From Butyriboletus loyo (taxonomy: Eukaryota; Basidiomycota; Agaricomycetes; Boletales; Boletaceae), in the NCBI GenBank assembly GCA_038093515.1, contig JBBPSI010000239.1:1-35428 (forward strand): DNA of 35,428 bases, in the 5' to 3' direction. The notes below the pieces were generated by a model, which saw only the letters and a program-made list of their open reading frames with translations, was not told the origin of the DNA and did not search any database. Each line of letters starts with the position of its first letter. Positions within the stretch are counted from its first letter, which is position 1. Made by a program: the position numbers and the translations under genes. Of this stretch, positions 10,207 through 20,849 are shown one piece after another.

Positions 10207-10603
10207 ATGTCGAAAGAGCTGGAGTTGGATAATCATTACCATACCAAACATGACCAGATCTGAGAAGGGCCTCCGTCGTGAATTTGCGACAATGCAGAGC
10301 TTGCCAGAAATTCCCGGATCAAACCTTGTCCAGGTTCACGTAAGACGACAGCATACATGGGAAGCGTCCTCGAGAGAGCTGAGTGGCGGATAAGAAGCAA
10401 AAGAAGACGACGCAAGTCAACGTTTATTCCACCAGAAGAAACTCGATAGCATGGGTCCGGAAATTTTCGGCATACGGGTGGACTTTGAATATGAATCTCC
10501 GGCTGAAATTGCCGAAGTTGGCAGGCGCTGTGATTCGTTGCAACCACTTATCAAAAAGCATGCGGATGTATTAGAGAACAAGTGGTGTTCCATGAGATCG
10601 TAA
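10207..10603 (+). pseudogene. Coding-like stretch of unknown family with apparent frameshift
   Basis: A block after a CAG acceptor (10436..10603, stop TAA) reads as a natural-looking C-terminus with PEIFGIRVDFEYESP and CDSLQPLIKKHADVLENKW. It joins in phase, across an intron 10340..10435 starting GTAAGA, to an upstream block ending LPEIPGSNLVQVH. Upstream of about 10256 the most protein-like frame (from the ATG at 10207, MSKELELDNHYHTKHDQ) is offset by one base. The region may be a decayed gene, may contain an unseen intron, or may have a sequence error. If the shift is ignored, the frame from 10043 runs straight through. I do not recognise the family. The region lies just upstream of the methyltransferase gene on the same strand. 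Confidence 0.3.
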
Positions 10604-10827
10604 GAGGACAGGCAGCAGACGGGGGCACTTGTGTGACGGGATGAGTCCGTCCGGAGAGTTATCCAGATTCAAATTCCGAAGGTGTCTAATATTTTCTGAA
10701 ATCCTCGGGTCTGCTAATTCGTATTCACGCGGTTGCGGCGGCACGAATAAACTGTGAATGACGGAGCAATATCCATGTCCGCCGACCCCCCTCAAACCAC
10801 AAATCTAATTTATACTCATCCCATTCC

Positions 10828-12261
10828 ATGCTCATGCAGACTTACCCAATGCCTGCCCATTCTTATCGCTATTCAGACTTCTCTGACGACGAAAACAGCG
10901 ACGACGAGTCGGATCGCTGCACCGAAATGTCGCTTGACTCCAGTGTCGCCACCTCCAGGACATCCGTCGACTTGTCGATGCGCTCCGCATCACCTACCCC
11001 TTCCGTCTTGTCAATCACAAGCTCGCTTCGCGCACAGGCTTACCGCCAAGAGCACGGTAGGGGTATCAACAATTACTCCGACGTCTACCACCTTCCAGCA
11101 GATGACGAGGAACTAGAACGCCTCGGTCCGTTCAACTACCCCTTCTTCCCATCCTTTCCCTCATCCATGTCAAAGACAAACAACATGAATTCTTCTGTAG
11201 AGTAGTGGGAAAGTATCCACCCCCTTTTCCGGAAATAATGGCGGACGATGGTTTCGAAGTCAAGGCCGTCCTTGATCTCGGTTGTGGAAGTGGCAGCTGG
11301 TGAACCAACACTTTCTGCTAGCAATGTCGTGGACTTATCACCGCGCATAGGATAATGGACATCGCGAGAGAGTTCCCTCATTGCAGTACGGTAGCTGTTG
11401 ATCTCGTTCCCATGCAGTCCTTGTAAGCTTCTATGTTATTCATTTTGTGGCCTTTTTGACCATATGCAGGTCCATGCCCCAAAATTGCAGGTGAGAGTGA
11501 GCACAACACCCTGTCCTTCCCGTGCTAGACATTGTCCCTTGATATAGAAGCGAAGTTGATGATATCAATCTCGGACTGGAACATTTTTACGGTGACTTCA
11601 ACGCTGTGCATTGCCAGCTCATTTCGTCGGGGGTAAGTTTCTCTACCCTCGTCTATCGATCGTAAAACTGTACTTGTATATTATCAGATCCGCGACTACC
11701 AGAGTATGATCAACCAAATAAGTCATGTGCTCCGACCAGGCGGTCTTATAGAAGTCACCGAGTTTCCGTTCTATTTCACAGGGTGGGACAAACAGCCAGT
11801 CCTCCCTCCCCCCGGATCCTTCCACCCTCCATGGACACCCCTTTTCTTGTCCTACGTGCATCGCGCAGTCCAGGAACGGGGAGGCGAAGCAGATGCAGCC
11901 AGTCATTTGCACGAGTGGATATCCAACCACCCAGCATTTGAAGATGTCGTGTATCGGGAGTTTTGGGTTCCGTGTTCTCCCTGGAAGCGTGGAAATGACC
12001 CAGAGACGATTTTTTGGAACGAAATTGGAACGCTCCTGAGGGACGATATCAAGGTGAGTAACGTCTGCTGCGGACTCGACAGTCTTGTTTTTATTTTCCC
12101 TGTAGGCATTCTTGAAGTCCTCGCGGCCACTCCTACTTGGCCACGGCCTTTCGGCGGGGTTCGTCGATGCTATGGAGTGCAATGCATACGCAGAGCTCGA
12201 GGAGGCGGTAACTCCGATTCAGGTCTTGATACAAAACGTCTATGCCCGCAAGAGGCACTGA
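10828..12261 (+). CDS. SAM-dependent methyltransferase (class I, LaeA-like)
   Basis: Predicted 373-residue class I methyltransferase from seven exons: 10828..11125, 11176..11299, 11351..11422, 11470..11490, 11548..11632, 11688..12053 and 12106..12261. A Ser/Asp-rich N-terminus (about 1-70) precedes a family-typical AYRQEHGRGINNYSDVYHLP. SAM-binding motif I is VLDLGCGSGSW (about 131-141). It is followed by AVDLVPMQSLSMPQNCR, then DDINLGLEHFYGDFNAVHCQ and HVLRPGGLIEVTEF. The family is common in mushrooms and related in fold to LaeA and secondary-metabolism methyltransferases; the substrate is unknown. The first intron uses a weak GTCCGT donor and the acceptor GTCAAAG at 11175, because only that join restores the conserved DKQHEFF and VGKYPPP. 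Exon 4 is just 21 nt. The start could instead be the ATG at 10849. No backbone biosynthetic gene lies nearby. Confidence 0.85.
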
Positions 12262-14361
12262 CCGTTCTCATATCCAGTGATGCGGCTGTGTGTGCTTCGT
12301 GCTTACATTTTTTCTACGTGGATTGTTCTGCATTACATCCAGTGTACTGTACTCGGAGCATATTGTATGATTTTACTATGCATGCTACATGCTTACATGT
12401 GATATATCTAGCTCATCATCTATAAAATCTGTCTAACACCCACTTGCATACGGCACGCATCGTGGTCTAACTTAGAAGGGTTGCTAACGTCTGATGTGAT
12501 TTTTGGTACAGTGCCCTGATGGCTGGTGCCGAGCACCACGTGTCACCTAGCTGGCTGCGAGGTCTGGAGTCAAGGAAGCCCCACGTCTTAGCCTAGAACC
12601 TGGGAAGAGCCAGTCATGACCAGTTCCTGACCGCCTCAGGTTTGAATATTTGTATTGGGCCATCGGAGACAACCTTGCCAGCAAAGGGATCACGGCGACT
12701 GTGCAATCACCGGGCTCGCGAGTCAGATGACACAAGCATCAAACTCTTGTTCTTGAGTCTATGCGGTTTTGGATTCCTCTCTGGGTCGATGCTCCAGGGA
12801 AGAGGTGGTAAGGGAAGAAGGGCTCGCTGTATGTAACATATCACAACGACGAAGGACTCTATTTGTTCTTCAAAAGTATAGGGACCAGGTGTCATGGAGT
12901 AATAAGCGAGAGCGGTGGGAGCGATTGATGAAAGCGTGCAGCATTTTTATGGCCACAATACCAATTTAATCCTGTCAGGTTTGATTGAACCACTACAAGC
13001 TAGTCTGCGAAACCAAGAGTTTTGCTAGTTCGTCGTGGCACCGAAAGCAAAGACAGAGTGATTGGTGGGGGGGGCGAATTGGGAAATTCGTTCCGCGGCT
13101 TGCGGACGAGCGAGGAAGATAGTGGCGCGAAAAGAAATGTTATCCTGCCGCTCCAAGGATTACGCTCCACCACTCCGCTCGTTCCTCGCTACGCCACAGA
13201 ACCGTGTTGATCCACCTGATACATATCGGATATGACCACCCTTCTTGATAACCGTATGAATCCCTAAACATTGAATTGGTTGGATCCGGGGTCACTCATG
13301 TCAAGTATAATGAAACCGATTGATTGAGGGCTAGATCCGGGGGAGATCCAAACTCCACCGGAATGCCACTTTCAGGATCAGATAATTGGTTGCCCAGTCA
13401 TTCGTAAGGAAAGAAACCCGCGTTTCCGAACACTAATGGAACTCTAAAAACTGAGATAGGTAAGTATTCGTGGGTACGTCAAGCTACCGGGTGCATCCAT
13501 GGAGCTCCCAGCCGCATTTATCGCATTGTCATTCTGTAGGTAATGTAGGAACAAGTGTTATGATGCAGTTTCACCGGGACATTGATAAATCCGATGTGAC
13601 CCACTTATCTTGTGGTCTCGGCGCTTCAGCGATCTGCAGACTGCAATCATCACAGGTGAAGCCTTATGCGACGCACGGAAACCTACGTGTATATGTGGTT
13701 GTTTAATACACCGACAAAGCATACGCGAGCACTGAGAGTATGACTCTAACCTTACATATTACGAGGCGCGTAGAGCAGCATGAAACCGATGTTGCCTGAC
13801 CGCCGTTGATCGATTATGTGAAGCATGATTAAAGTGAAATCCGAGGTCTCACGGGCTGCTGTGGTTGTATTCGGTGACCCTAGCGCATCGTGGACGTAGA
13901 CACGAGGTCGCACCGGCGGTGGTCTCGATTACAGCCCATCCGGAATTAGGGGGATGTTCGGAGTTTACCATCTGGGGCACGACACAAGCACCGCCGTAGC
14001 CTGTCGTCTTGCAATTTCATGGAACACCGCTTCTTGCGCCCCCCCTTTCCTCTTCTTTGACGAGGACAGGCAGTCATTGCGGTGAACCAAACGCCCTACC
14101 GAATTGGAGATAAAGTCAATCGTATGCCAACCGTTACGTTCTGAAATGGGTTGTGAACATGAACCATTAGGGAGCACCGCGATCGAAGTATTTGCGCACT
14201 GTTATCGTTCACTAGGTAGTGACTGTGCCGTCCCTTGAAGGACACTCCGCGTCGACAGAAACGATGGGGTGCTATACGGCCAAACAAGTGCCAACAAAAG
14301 TCCTTTGACCACCAGCACGCTGAGCACAACCTCGGGCTCGAGTCGTTCACCATTGTCTGCC
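12262..14361. other. 2.1-kb stretch without a recognised gene
   Basis: Both strands carry only short open frames with no family resemblance and no convincing chain of exons. No tRNA B-box, rRNA segment, terminal inverted repeats or transposase motif was seen. A small inverted repeat (CGAATT/AATTCG near 13075) and two GATCCGGGG copies near 13284 and 13335 are the only internal structure noted. It could be promoter sequence of SEC21, a non-coding transcript, or decayed sequence. Confidence 0.5.
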
Positions 14362-17300
14362 ATGGCCTACGTGTCCAAAAAAGAAGAGGAGAGCGGCCTC
14401 AGTTCCTACTACAACAATAAAACCACAATCATCCAGGAAGCCCGCGTCTTCAATGATTCGCCCATCAGCCCACGCAAGTGTAGAGCTCTCCTCACGAGGA
14501 TCGTTTACCTCCTTTATATCGGCGAGAATTTCAGCTCGCAGGAGGCCACTACGTTGTTCTTTGGCACCACCAAACTGTTCCAACATAAAGATGTAAGTCG
14601 AGTGATACGCGTCGGCTTGCGAAACGTTAATCATGTGCTGCACAGAGCGCGTTGAGGCAGATGGTGTACCTCGCGATCAAGGAGCTAGCTACTACAGCCG
14701 AAGATGTGATCATGGTCACGAGCAGTATCATGAAAGATATGCAGCCAAATTCTGAGGTCATTTACAGACCAAACGCCATCCGTGCATTATGCCGGATTAT
14801 CGATGTGAGGTGCTAGTAACTTGCGGTCATAGCGGCCGACTCACTCTCTGTAGCCTTCCATGGCCCAAGGCGTTGAGCGTTTCTTCAAGGCCGCTATCGT
14901 CGATCGGACACCCTCCATATCATCCGCCGCATTAGTTTCCTCTTACCATCTCTTTCCTCTCGCAAAAGACGTAGTGAAACGTTGGGTCAATGAGGTTCAG
15001 GAAGCAGTCAACGCGAAATCATCTCCCTCGTTATTTGGTAGTTCCTCAGGAGGTTATTTGAATTTTGGATCCTCGAGCTCATCGAACAGCGGATATCAAC
15101 CTATACCGTCCACCAGTTACATCACCCAGTATCACGCTCTTGGTTTGCTCTACCTCATTCGCCAGCAGGATAGAATGGCAGTTGCCAAGATGATTCAGCA
15201 ACTTGGCGGCGGTAAATCCGGTGCAGGCACGACGCTGAAGAACTCGATGGCTCTGTGTATGCTGATTCGGTATGCTGCCAAGGTTATGGAGGAAGATCCG
15301 AAGTACGTAGTTCGTCATGAAGAGTCAACTATCTGGGTCTTACCGCTATCCAAGCACACAAAAGCAGATTATTGATCTACTTGATGGTTGGCTACGGCAT
15401 AAGAGTGACATGGTGAACTTTGAAGCCGCTCGTGCCATCTGCGAGATGAAACACGTAACTGCTGCACAACTGACCAAGCCTATCGCAGGTTTGTCTTCTC
15501 CCATCTGATATAGCAGCTTTCTTTTCAATGTGCCATGCAGTCCTACAACTATTTCTTTCATCCCCTAAACCGGTCTTGAAGTTCGCTGCAACTCGTACCC
15601 TCGCTGCACTTGCCCTGACGCACCCTGCGAGCGTAGCTGCCTGCAATGTGGACCTTGAAAATCTCATCGCCGACCCCAACAGAAGTGTGGCCACATACGC
15701 TATCACTACTCTCCTCAAGGTACGGTTATGCTCGTTCGTCCGTCCAATTAGTGCTTATATTCCTCCAGACTGGCAACGAAGTCTCAGTAGATCGTCTTAT
15801 GAAGCAGATTACAGGTTTTATGTCGGAGATCAGCGACGAGTTCAAAGTCATTGTTGTCGATGCCATCCGTTCTCTCTGTCTCAAATTCCCTTCCAAGCAC
15901 GTATCAATGCTCGCTTTTCTATCGGGCGTCTTGCGCGATGAGGGTGGATATGAGTTCAAGCGGGCTGTCGTGGAAGCCATATTCGATATGATCAAGTACA
16001 TTGCGGATTGCAGGGAGCAAGCACTTTCACACTTGTGCGAGTTCATCGAAGACTGCGAATTTACGAAACTCTCCGTCCGTATCCTTCATCTACTCGGCGT
16101 CGAGGGACCAAATGCTCCCCAACCTACGAAGTACATCCGGTATATTTACAACCGTGTGGTATTGGAGAACGCAACCGTTCGTGCTGCTGCTGTATCAAGT
16201 CTTGCCAAATTCGGTGTTAACGCCATCGATGCTGGTCTGCGTCGCAGTGTCGGTGTTTTGCTCAGCAGGTTGGTCTCTGTAATCTTTGGCTGAGTATGGC
16301 TCATAACTCCTGTAAGGTGCTTGGATGATGTTGACGACGAGGTTCGCGACCGTGCAGCCATGTATGTGAGGGTCTTCAAGGAGAAAGTACTTGCAGACGC
16401 ATACGTAAAAGAAGGTATGGTGTACCCTCCCTATCAAAACCATGGTTGGCGACGGTTGCTTTCGACAGAATCGGTATTCTCTCTGGCCGCATTGGAGTCC
16501 AAGCTTGTTGCATACGTCAATGATCCCGCCGCCGCCATTCAACCGTTTGACTCCTCCACGATACCGAAAATTAGCCGTGGTCAGCTAGCAGCAGAAGCAA
16601 GCCGTAAGGAGATATCATCCTGTATTGTAGGAGACGACCTTACGAGATGTTTTCAAGGACCAAGCACATTGGATACAATCGCTGTGCCTACGAGAACCAA
16701 TGCATCACCGCCGCCTCCGACTGCGGCGGAGACACAGTCCACGTATGCACAACAGCTAGCCGAAGCTGCGGAATTGGCAGATTACGGCCCGGTTATTAAT
16801 AGCAGCGCGAAACCGGCACAGCTAACTGAGACAGAGACAGAATACCAAGTGACATGTGTAAAACACATATTCAAAGAGCATATCGTGTTTCAGGTACGCG
16901 GCAGAAATGAATGATCTCTATCGCGGTATTGATTTGGGAGCAGTTCAATGTCTCGAATACCCTTCCCGATACCGTGCTGGAGCAGGTGTCTGTCATCATG
17001 CAGCCTCAAACGGAGTCAGGACTGACAGAAGACTTTATTCTCACTGTTCCGACACTCTCGGCAACAACTTCACCAAGTATTATCTACGTCTCCTTTTCAC
17101 GGGACTCGCCGGAGGAATATGTCACGGCATCGTTCCAATGCGTTCTCAAGTTCATCAGCAAAGAACTCGATCCTTCTACGGGGGAACCAGAAGAAGAGGG
17201 ATATGAAGACGAGTATCAATTGGAGGAGGTGGAGCTTACGGTCGGTGGGGACTACATAATACCGAGTTATTCCTCGTTCTCGTCAGAGTGGGATCGACTG

Positions 17301-17690
17301 CGTTCGGGTGCAATTGCCACCGAGACATTCTTCCTCGCTGCCATGGAAAGCATCCAAGGTACGTCGAGCCACGTTCCTAGTGCGCTGTTTGCAGCTATTG
17401 ACGATCCTAATCATGGTATACGCGGATTCTCACTCTCACCGACTTTCACAGCTGCCTGTGACTCGATCATTGAAATCCTTAACATGGAACCACTGGGAGG
17501 TACTGAGACAGCAAGTTCCACGTCAGTCCACACGCTCCAGCTGTCTGGGTTGATCACAGGCGGCGGTGGAAAGGTGCTTGTGAGATGTCGGATGACGTTC
17601 TCGAAAGGACAAGGTGTTACTTTGGAGCTCGGTGTCCGTGCCGAGCAAGAGAGGGCATGCGCCTTGATTGTGTCTGCGATCAGCGGCTGA
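14362..17690 (+). CDS. SEC21: Coatomer gamma subunit (SEC21)
   Basis: Predicted 942-residue gamma-COP, a core subunit of the COPI coat for Golgi-to-ER and intra-Golgi transport. Ten exons: 14362..14592, 14646..14804, 14854..15302, 15355..15488, 15541..15719, 15769..16268, 16317..16603, 16658..16893, 16944..17358 and 17452..17690. The N-terminal helical-repeat (adaptin-like) domain runs to about 560, with [40 protein letters not shown] and [11 protein letters not shown] Pro/Ala-rich hinge follows, then the appendage domain with [37 protein letters not shown] and [19 protein letters not shown]. Introns 16604..16657 (54 nt) and 17359..17451 (93 nt) contain no stop and are multiples of three. They are removed because the spliced products, ASRPSTLDT and [17 protein letters not shown], match the family. 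The start ATG gives [10 protein letters not shown], the expected N-terminus. Confidence 0.95.
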
Positions 17691-18073
17691 TGATGTATAC
17701 TCTATCCTAGTTGGAGATCAATGAGACGTTTTCCTGGATTCCGGGACAGAGCACATCCTGGTCTGAATCTTCACAGCATCATTCGTACCACTGCATAGAC
17801 TCGGAGTTCCCGGCGAGCCATGAATAAGACCAAGACACCTCTTATAAGCCACGCGATGGCTTTACACGATCACATTATGCACACAGTTTTCCCGCCTTTG
17901 ATCATTCACCATTCGAGCTTTTGTCTGAGCTATATCCTAGTTTCCATCAACGAGAACGTGTCCGTCGAGCTCTGAGTATTTTGACCGTGGCGGTGACAAA
18001 TCCTCTTCGCTTCGCAAGTCGTCGCGGAGACCCCAAACACTGGACGACAGCGGAAAGCTCAGCATCGTCGGCC
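17691..18073. promoter_or_regulatory. Spacer between SEC21 and pantothenate kinase
   Basis: This is SEC21 3' sequence and the likely promoter of the pantothenate kinase gene. CTTATAAG occurs near 17842-17849 and could be a TATA-like element, but this is weak. The frame of the kinase stays open upstream to an ATG at 17921, which was not chosen. Confidence 0.35.
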
Positions 18074-19926
18074 ATGCCAGCTCCGCCGTTGCCCTCCCCA
18101 AAGGTCATCCATGTCAATACCAGAGGCGCCGTCATTCTGGCAGAGGAATCCCCCGAGGTGCGTATTGCTTCGATAGTTCCGCTTCGGCTCCCTGACAGGC
18201 GCTTATCTGAGAAGACGCGAGACAGTAGAGGGATATACCTCCCAAACTACATCGAACCAGTCTCCCATATCGCTGTCGACGTGCGTCCACTCCTTCTCCT
18301 CGTCGTACCGCAAACTCACCGATCTCGTTTCTAGATTGGGGGCTCCCTTGCCAAAGTAGTCTATTTCACTCGTTCACCCGAAGGACCGTCCTCACCGTCC
18401 ATTGCTGCGACCCAAGGAAGCTCCACTGAACCAAACAGCCTCTCTACCTCGAGTGCTGGCTCGCCATCCTCAAGCTCAGTCCCGTTACGTTCACCACCCA
18501 TCCCGCCAAGTTCATCTCACACACGTAACGGCACTCTCACCCCCCTCGTGCTCGAATCACATGGTAATGGCAACCACGATGCTCTTGACACCGACCTGCT
18601 GCGTTCCACGATCCTCCAGCGCGCAACGCGGGTCCATCACATCCCAGGTGGCTCCATCAACTTTGAGCGCTTCGAGACCTCTAATATATCCGGCCTGATT
18701 ACGTTCATTTCCGAGCTCATAAGCCGTTCTGCCATTGCCAACGGGGTTTCCATCGAGGAAATGCGCCGGGGAGTCAAAATTATGGCGACTGGAGGAGGAG
18801 CGCACAAGTTTGGGGAGTTGTTTGAGAAGGAGCTGTCGGTCGAAGTGCGGCGTGAGGACGAAATGGAGTGCCTGATCGAAGGGATGAAGTTTATGGCCAT
18901 GATCCCAGAGGAGGTGTACTATTTTTCGGACGAGCTCATCTCCGAATTCTCCCACCCGGGTACCACAAAAGGCACGGCGGAGAGAGATGGGATCACTCGG
19001 TCCTCGACATCTACCGAGCACCCTGTGCTTGAACGTCCATCGCCTAATCCACCCAAGTATACAGTCACGTTTGAGAGCGGGGAGCCTTCGGCACATCTCC
19101 CGTGTTTGCTCGTCAACATCGGATCAGGGGTATCTATCATCAAGGTCGATGCTGATGGCACATTTGAGCGTGTGAGTGGTACGAGTCTCGGTGGCGGTAC
19201 CCTGTGGGGTTTGCTAAGCTTGCTTACGCCTGCCCGGACGTTTGATGGTAAGTGATGCTTATCTATGATCGCTTGCCAACCTAGCCTCATTTTTCTTGGC
19301 AGAGATGTTGGCCCTGTCAGAAAAGGGCGATAATGCAACGGTAGACATGCTTGTCGGCGATATTTACGGGACGGATTACACGAAGCTCGGCCTTAAATCG
19401 ACTACGATCGCGAGTTCATTTGGCAAGGTGTTTAAGCATACCGGCGAGGGAAAAGAGGGTGGTGAACGCGGGACGTTCAAAGCAGAAGACATCAGCCGAA
19501 GTCTGCTTTATGCGGTGTCGAACAACATTGGACAAATTGCGTGCGTAGTGGTTGTTCTTGGACTTTGTTCGAGAATCTCTGACGGGCCCGGTATCCAGAT
19601 ATATGAACGCGGAGAAGTATGGCTTGGACAGGATCTACTTTGGGGGTTGTTTTATTCGCGGTGAGTTCATACCAGTGTGGTCGTGCTGGCGCTCATTTCG
19701 TTGTAGGACATGCGACTACTATCACTACCCTTTCGTATGCTATACGGTTCTGGAGCAAGGGCAAGAAACGTGCACTGTTTTTGAGACATGAGGGTTTCTT
19801 GTACGTTTTCTTTTCCGCCTTTCAGATTTACGTTTACGCCGAAGCAGAGGCGCAATCGGTGCATGGATGAAGAACATGAACGTGGAGGAAATGCAAGGGG
19901 GATCACCAGCTGCCAAGACCTCGTAG
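18074..19926 (+). CDS. CAB1: Pantothenate kinase, eukaryotic type II
   Basis: Predicted pantothenate kinase, which phosphorylates pantothenate in the first and usually rate-limiting step of CoA synthesis. Exons: 18074..18280, 18335..19247, 19303..19540, 19599..19660, 19707..19800 and 19848..19926, giving 530 residues. A stop-free GT..AG segment 18158..18214 (57 nt) may also be removed, giving 511. The ATP-binding fold is clear: DIGGSLAKVVYF, MATGGGAHKF, LVNIGSGVSIIKV, SGTSLGGGTLWGL, YAVSNNIGQIAYM, DRIYFGGCFIRGH and the closing HEGFLGAIGAWMK. Two low-complexity insertions interrupt it: a Ser/Pro-rich loop after the first motif, and a Ser/Thr/Pro-rich stretch before YTVTFESGEP. The N-terminus is uncertain, because an upstream in-frame ATG at 17921 would add 51 residues. 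Confidence 0.93.
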
Positions 19927-20849
19927 GTTCGGTAGGTCACGTCAACGTTGTCTTGGTATACGCTGGTCACACGTTTCGACGCCCAGACGTACCCCACGAG
20001 GTGACCGTATGGAGATGAAATTCCCATTACGATTATAAATACCCCGTATGTTCTCACTGCCATGGATGACCGGTGCCAGCGCGGACGCCTATTCACTAGT
20101 AGTATGGGGATGTGTCACTTGATTAGAATCGAGGGTTACGTTATGTCGACATCTACTGTGCATTATACAATGTACCTGTATGTTCTCGTAGTTTGATCCG
20201 ATCTGCACTGGACGTAGTCGTGGTGCTACTAGCACCAAGTGTGTCATGGGATATTCATGCTGTCAGTGACCAGAGCCGTCCTACAGCCGCCACGACCGAA
20301 TGTGGGCACCGAGTGACTGCTAACGCGATCGATTTAAATGCGAGGAGCTTCGAAGAACGAAGGGGGGATAGAACACGGATATGAGGGGTGCACGAGTGTG
20401 GCAAGCGGACACGCATGATGGTGATGTCGGATAAGTGTATTTGGGGATGGGAGAGCAACCAGTTCTGGCCTGCCAGCTGGTAGTCAAGACGGAATGAAAT
20501 TGGCATCAGATAGGGTTAGATGACGTAATCACTACAGCACCACGTGCAACTACCTCGAGCCCGTGAAAAAAAAAAGAAAAAAAAAGAAGAAGAGAGAGAC
20601 AACGAAGGAATCGTGGTTTCAGACTTGGGAACCCGGGATGAGTGGGGTGCGGTGAGCTGGACAGGGTCGGTGAGAAGAGATTCCTGGGCACTAGCAGTAG
20701 TAGCTCGGTTGATCAGCAAGCGTGTGAATATTGAGCCGTTAGCACAGAGTTGTTAAAAAAGGTGCCGATATGGAATATTGCCAGAGCTCGATATACGGAG
20801 CCTTTGTCATGTCGCAAGCTTGACTTTCCTCTTCTCCTCAAACCATCCC
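19927..20849. promoter_or_regulatory. Spacer upstream of the triple-homeodomain gene
   Basis: No gene was recognised. TATAAATA lies at 20034-20041, too far from the next start codon to be its obvious TATA box. TGACGTAA (CRE/ATF-like) at 20521-20528 and the E-box CACGTG at 20541-20546 sit before a homopurine tract. The homeodomain frame stays open back to an ATG at 20778. Confidence 0.4.
20565..20599 (+). repeat. 35-nt homopurine tract
   Basis: An unbroken A/G run (two A-stretches, then GAAGAAGAGAGAGA) lies about 250 bases before the start of the homeodomain gene, on the coding strand. Such tracts are common in fungal promoters and can exclude nucleosomes. That role is inferred. Confidence 0.6.

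Noticed and set aside
11126..11205. Methyltransferase intron 1 ending at TAGAG or GAGTAG (11202 or 11205)
   Set aside because: Those joins delete the family-conserved DKQHEFF segment. The acceptor at 11175 keeps it in frame.
18557..19338. Minus-strand open frames of 139-179 residues
   Set aside because: They lie fully antisense to the conserved pantothenate kinase exon.
20565..20599. Poly(A) tail of a retrogene or SINE
   Set aside because: No target-site duplication or upstream Pol III box was seen. The tract mixes G and A and fits a promoter purine run.
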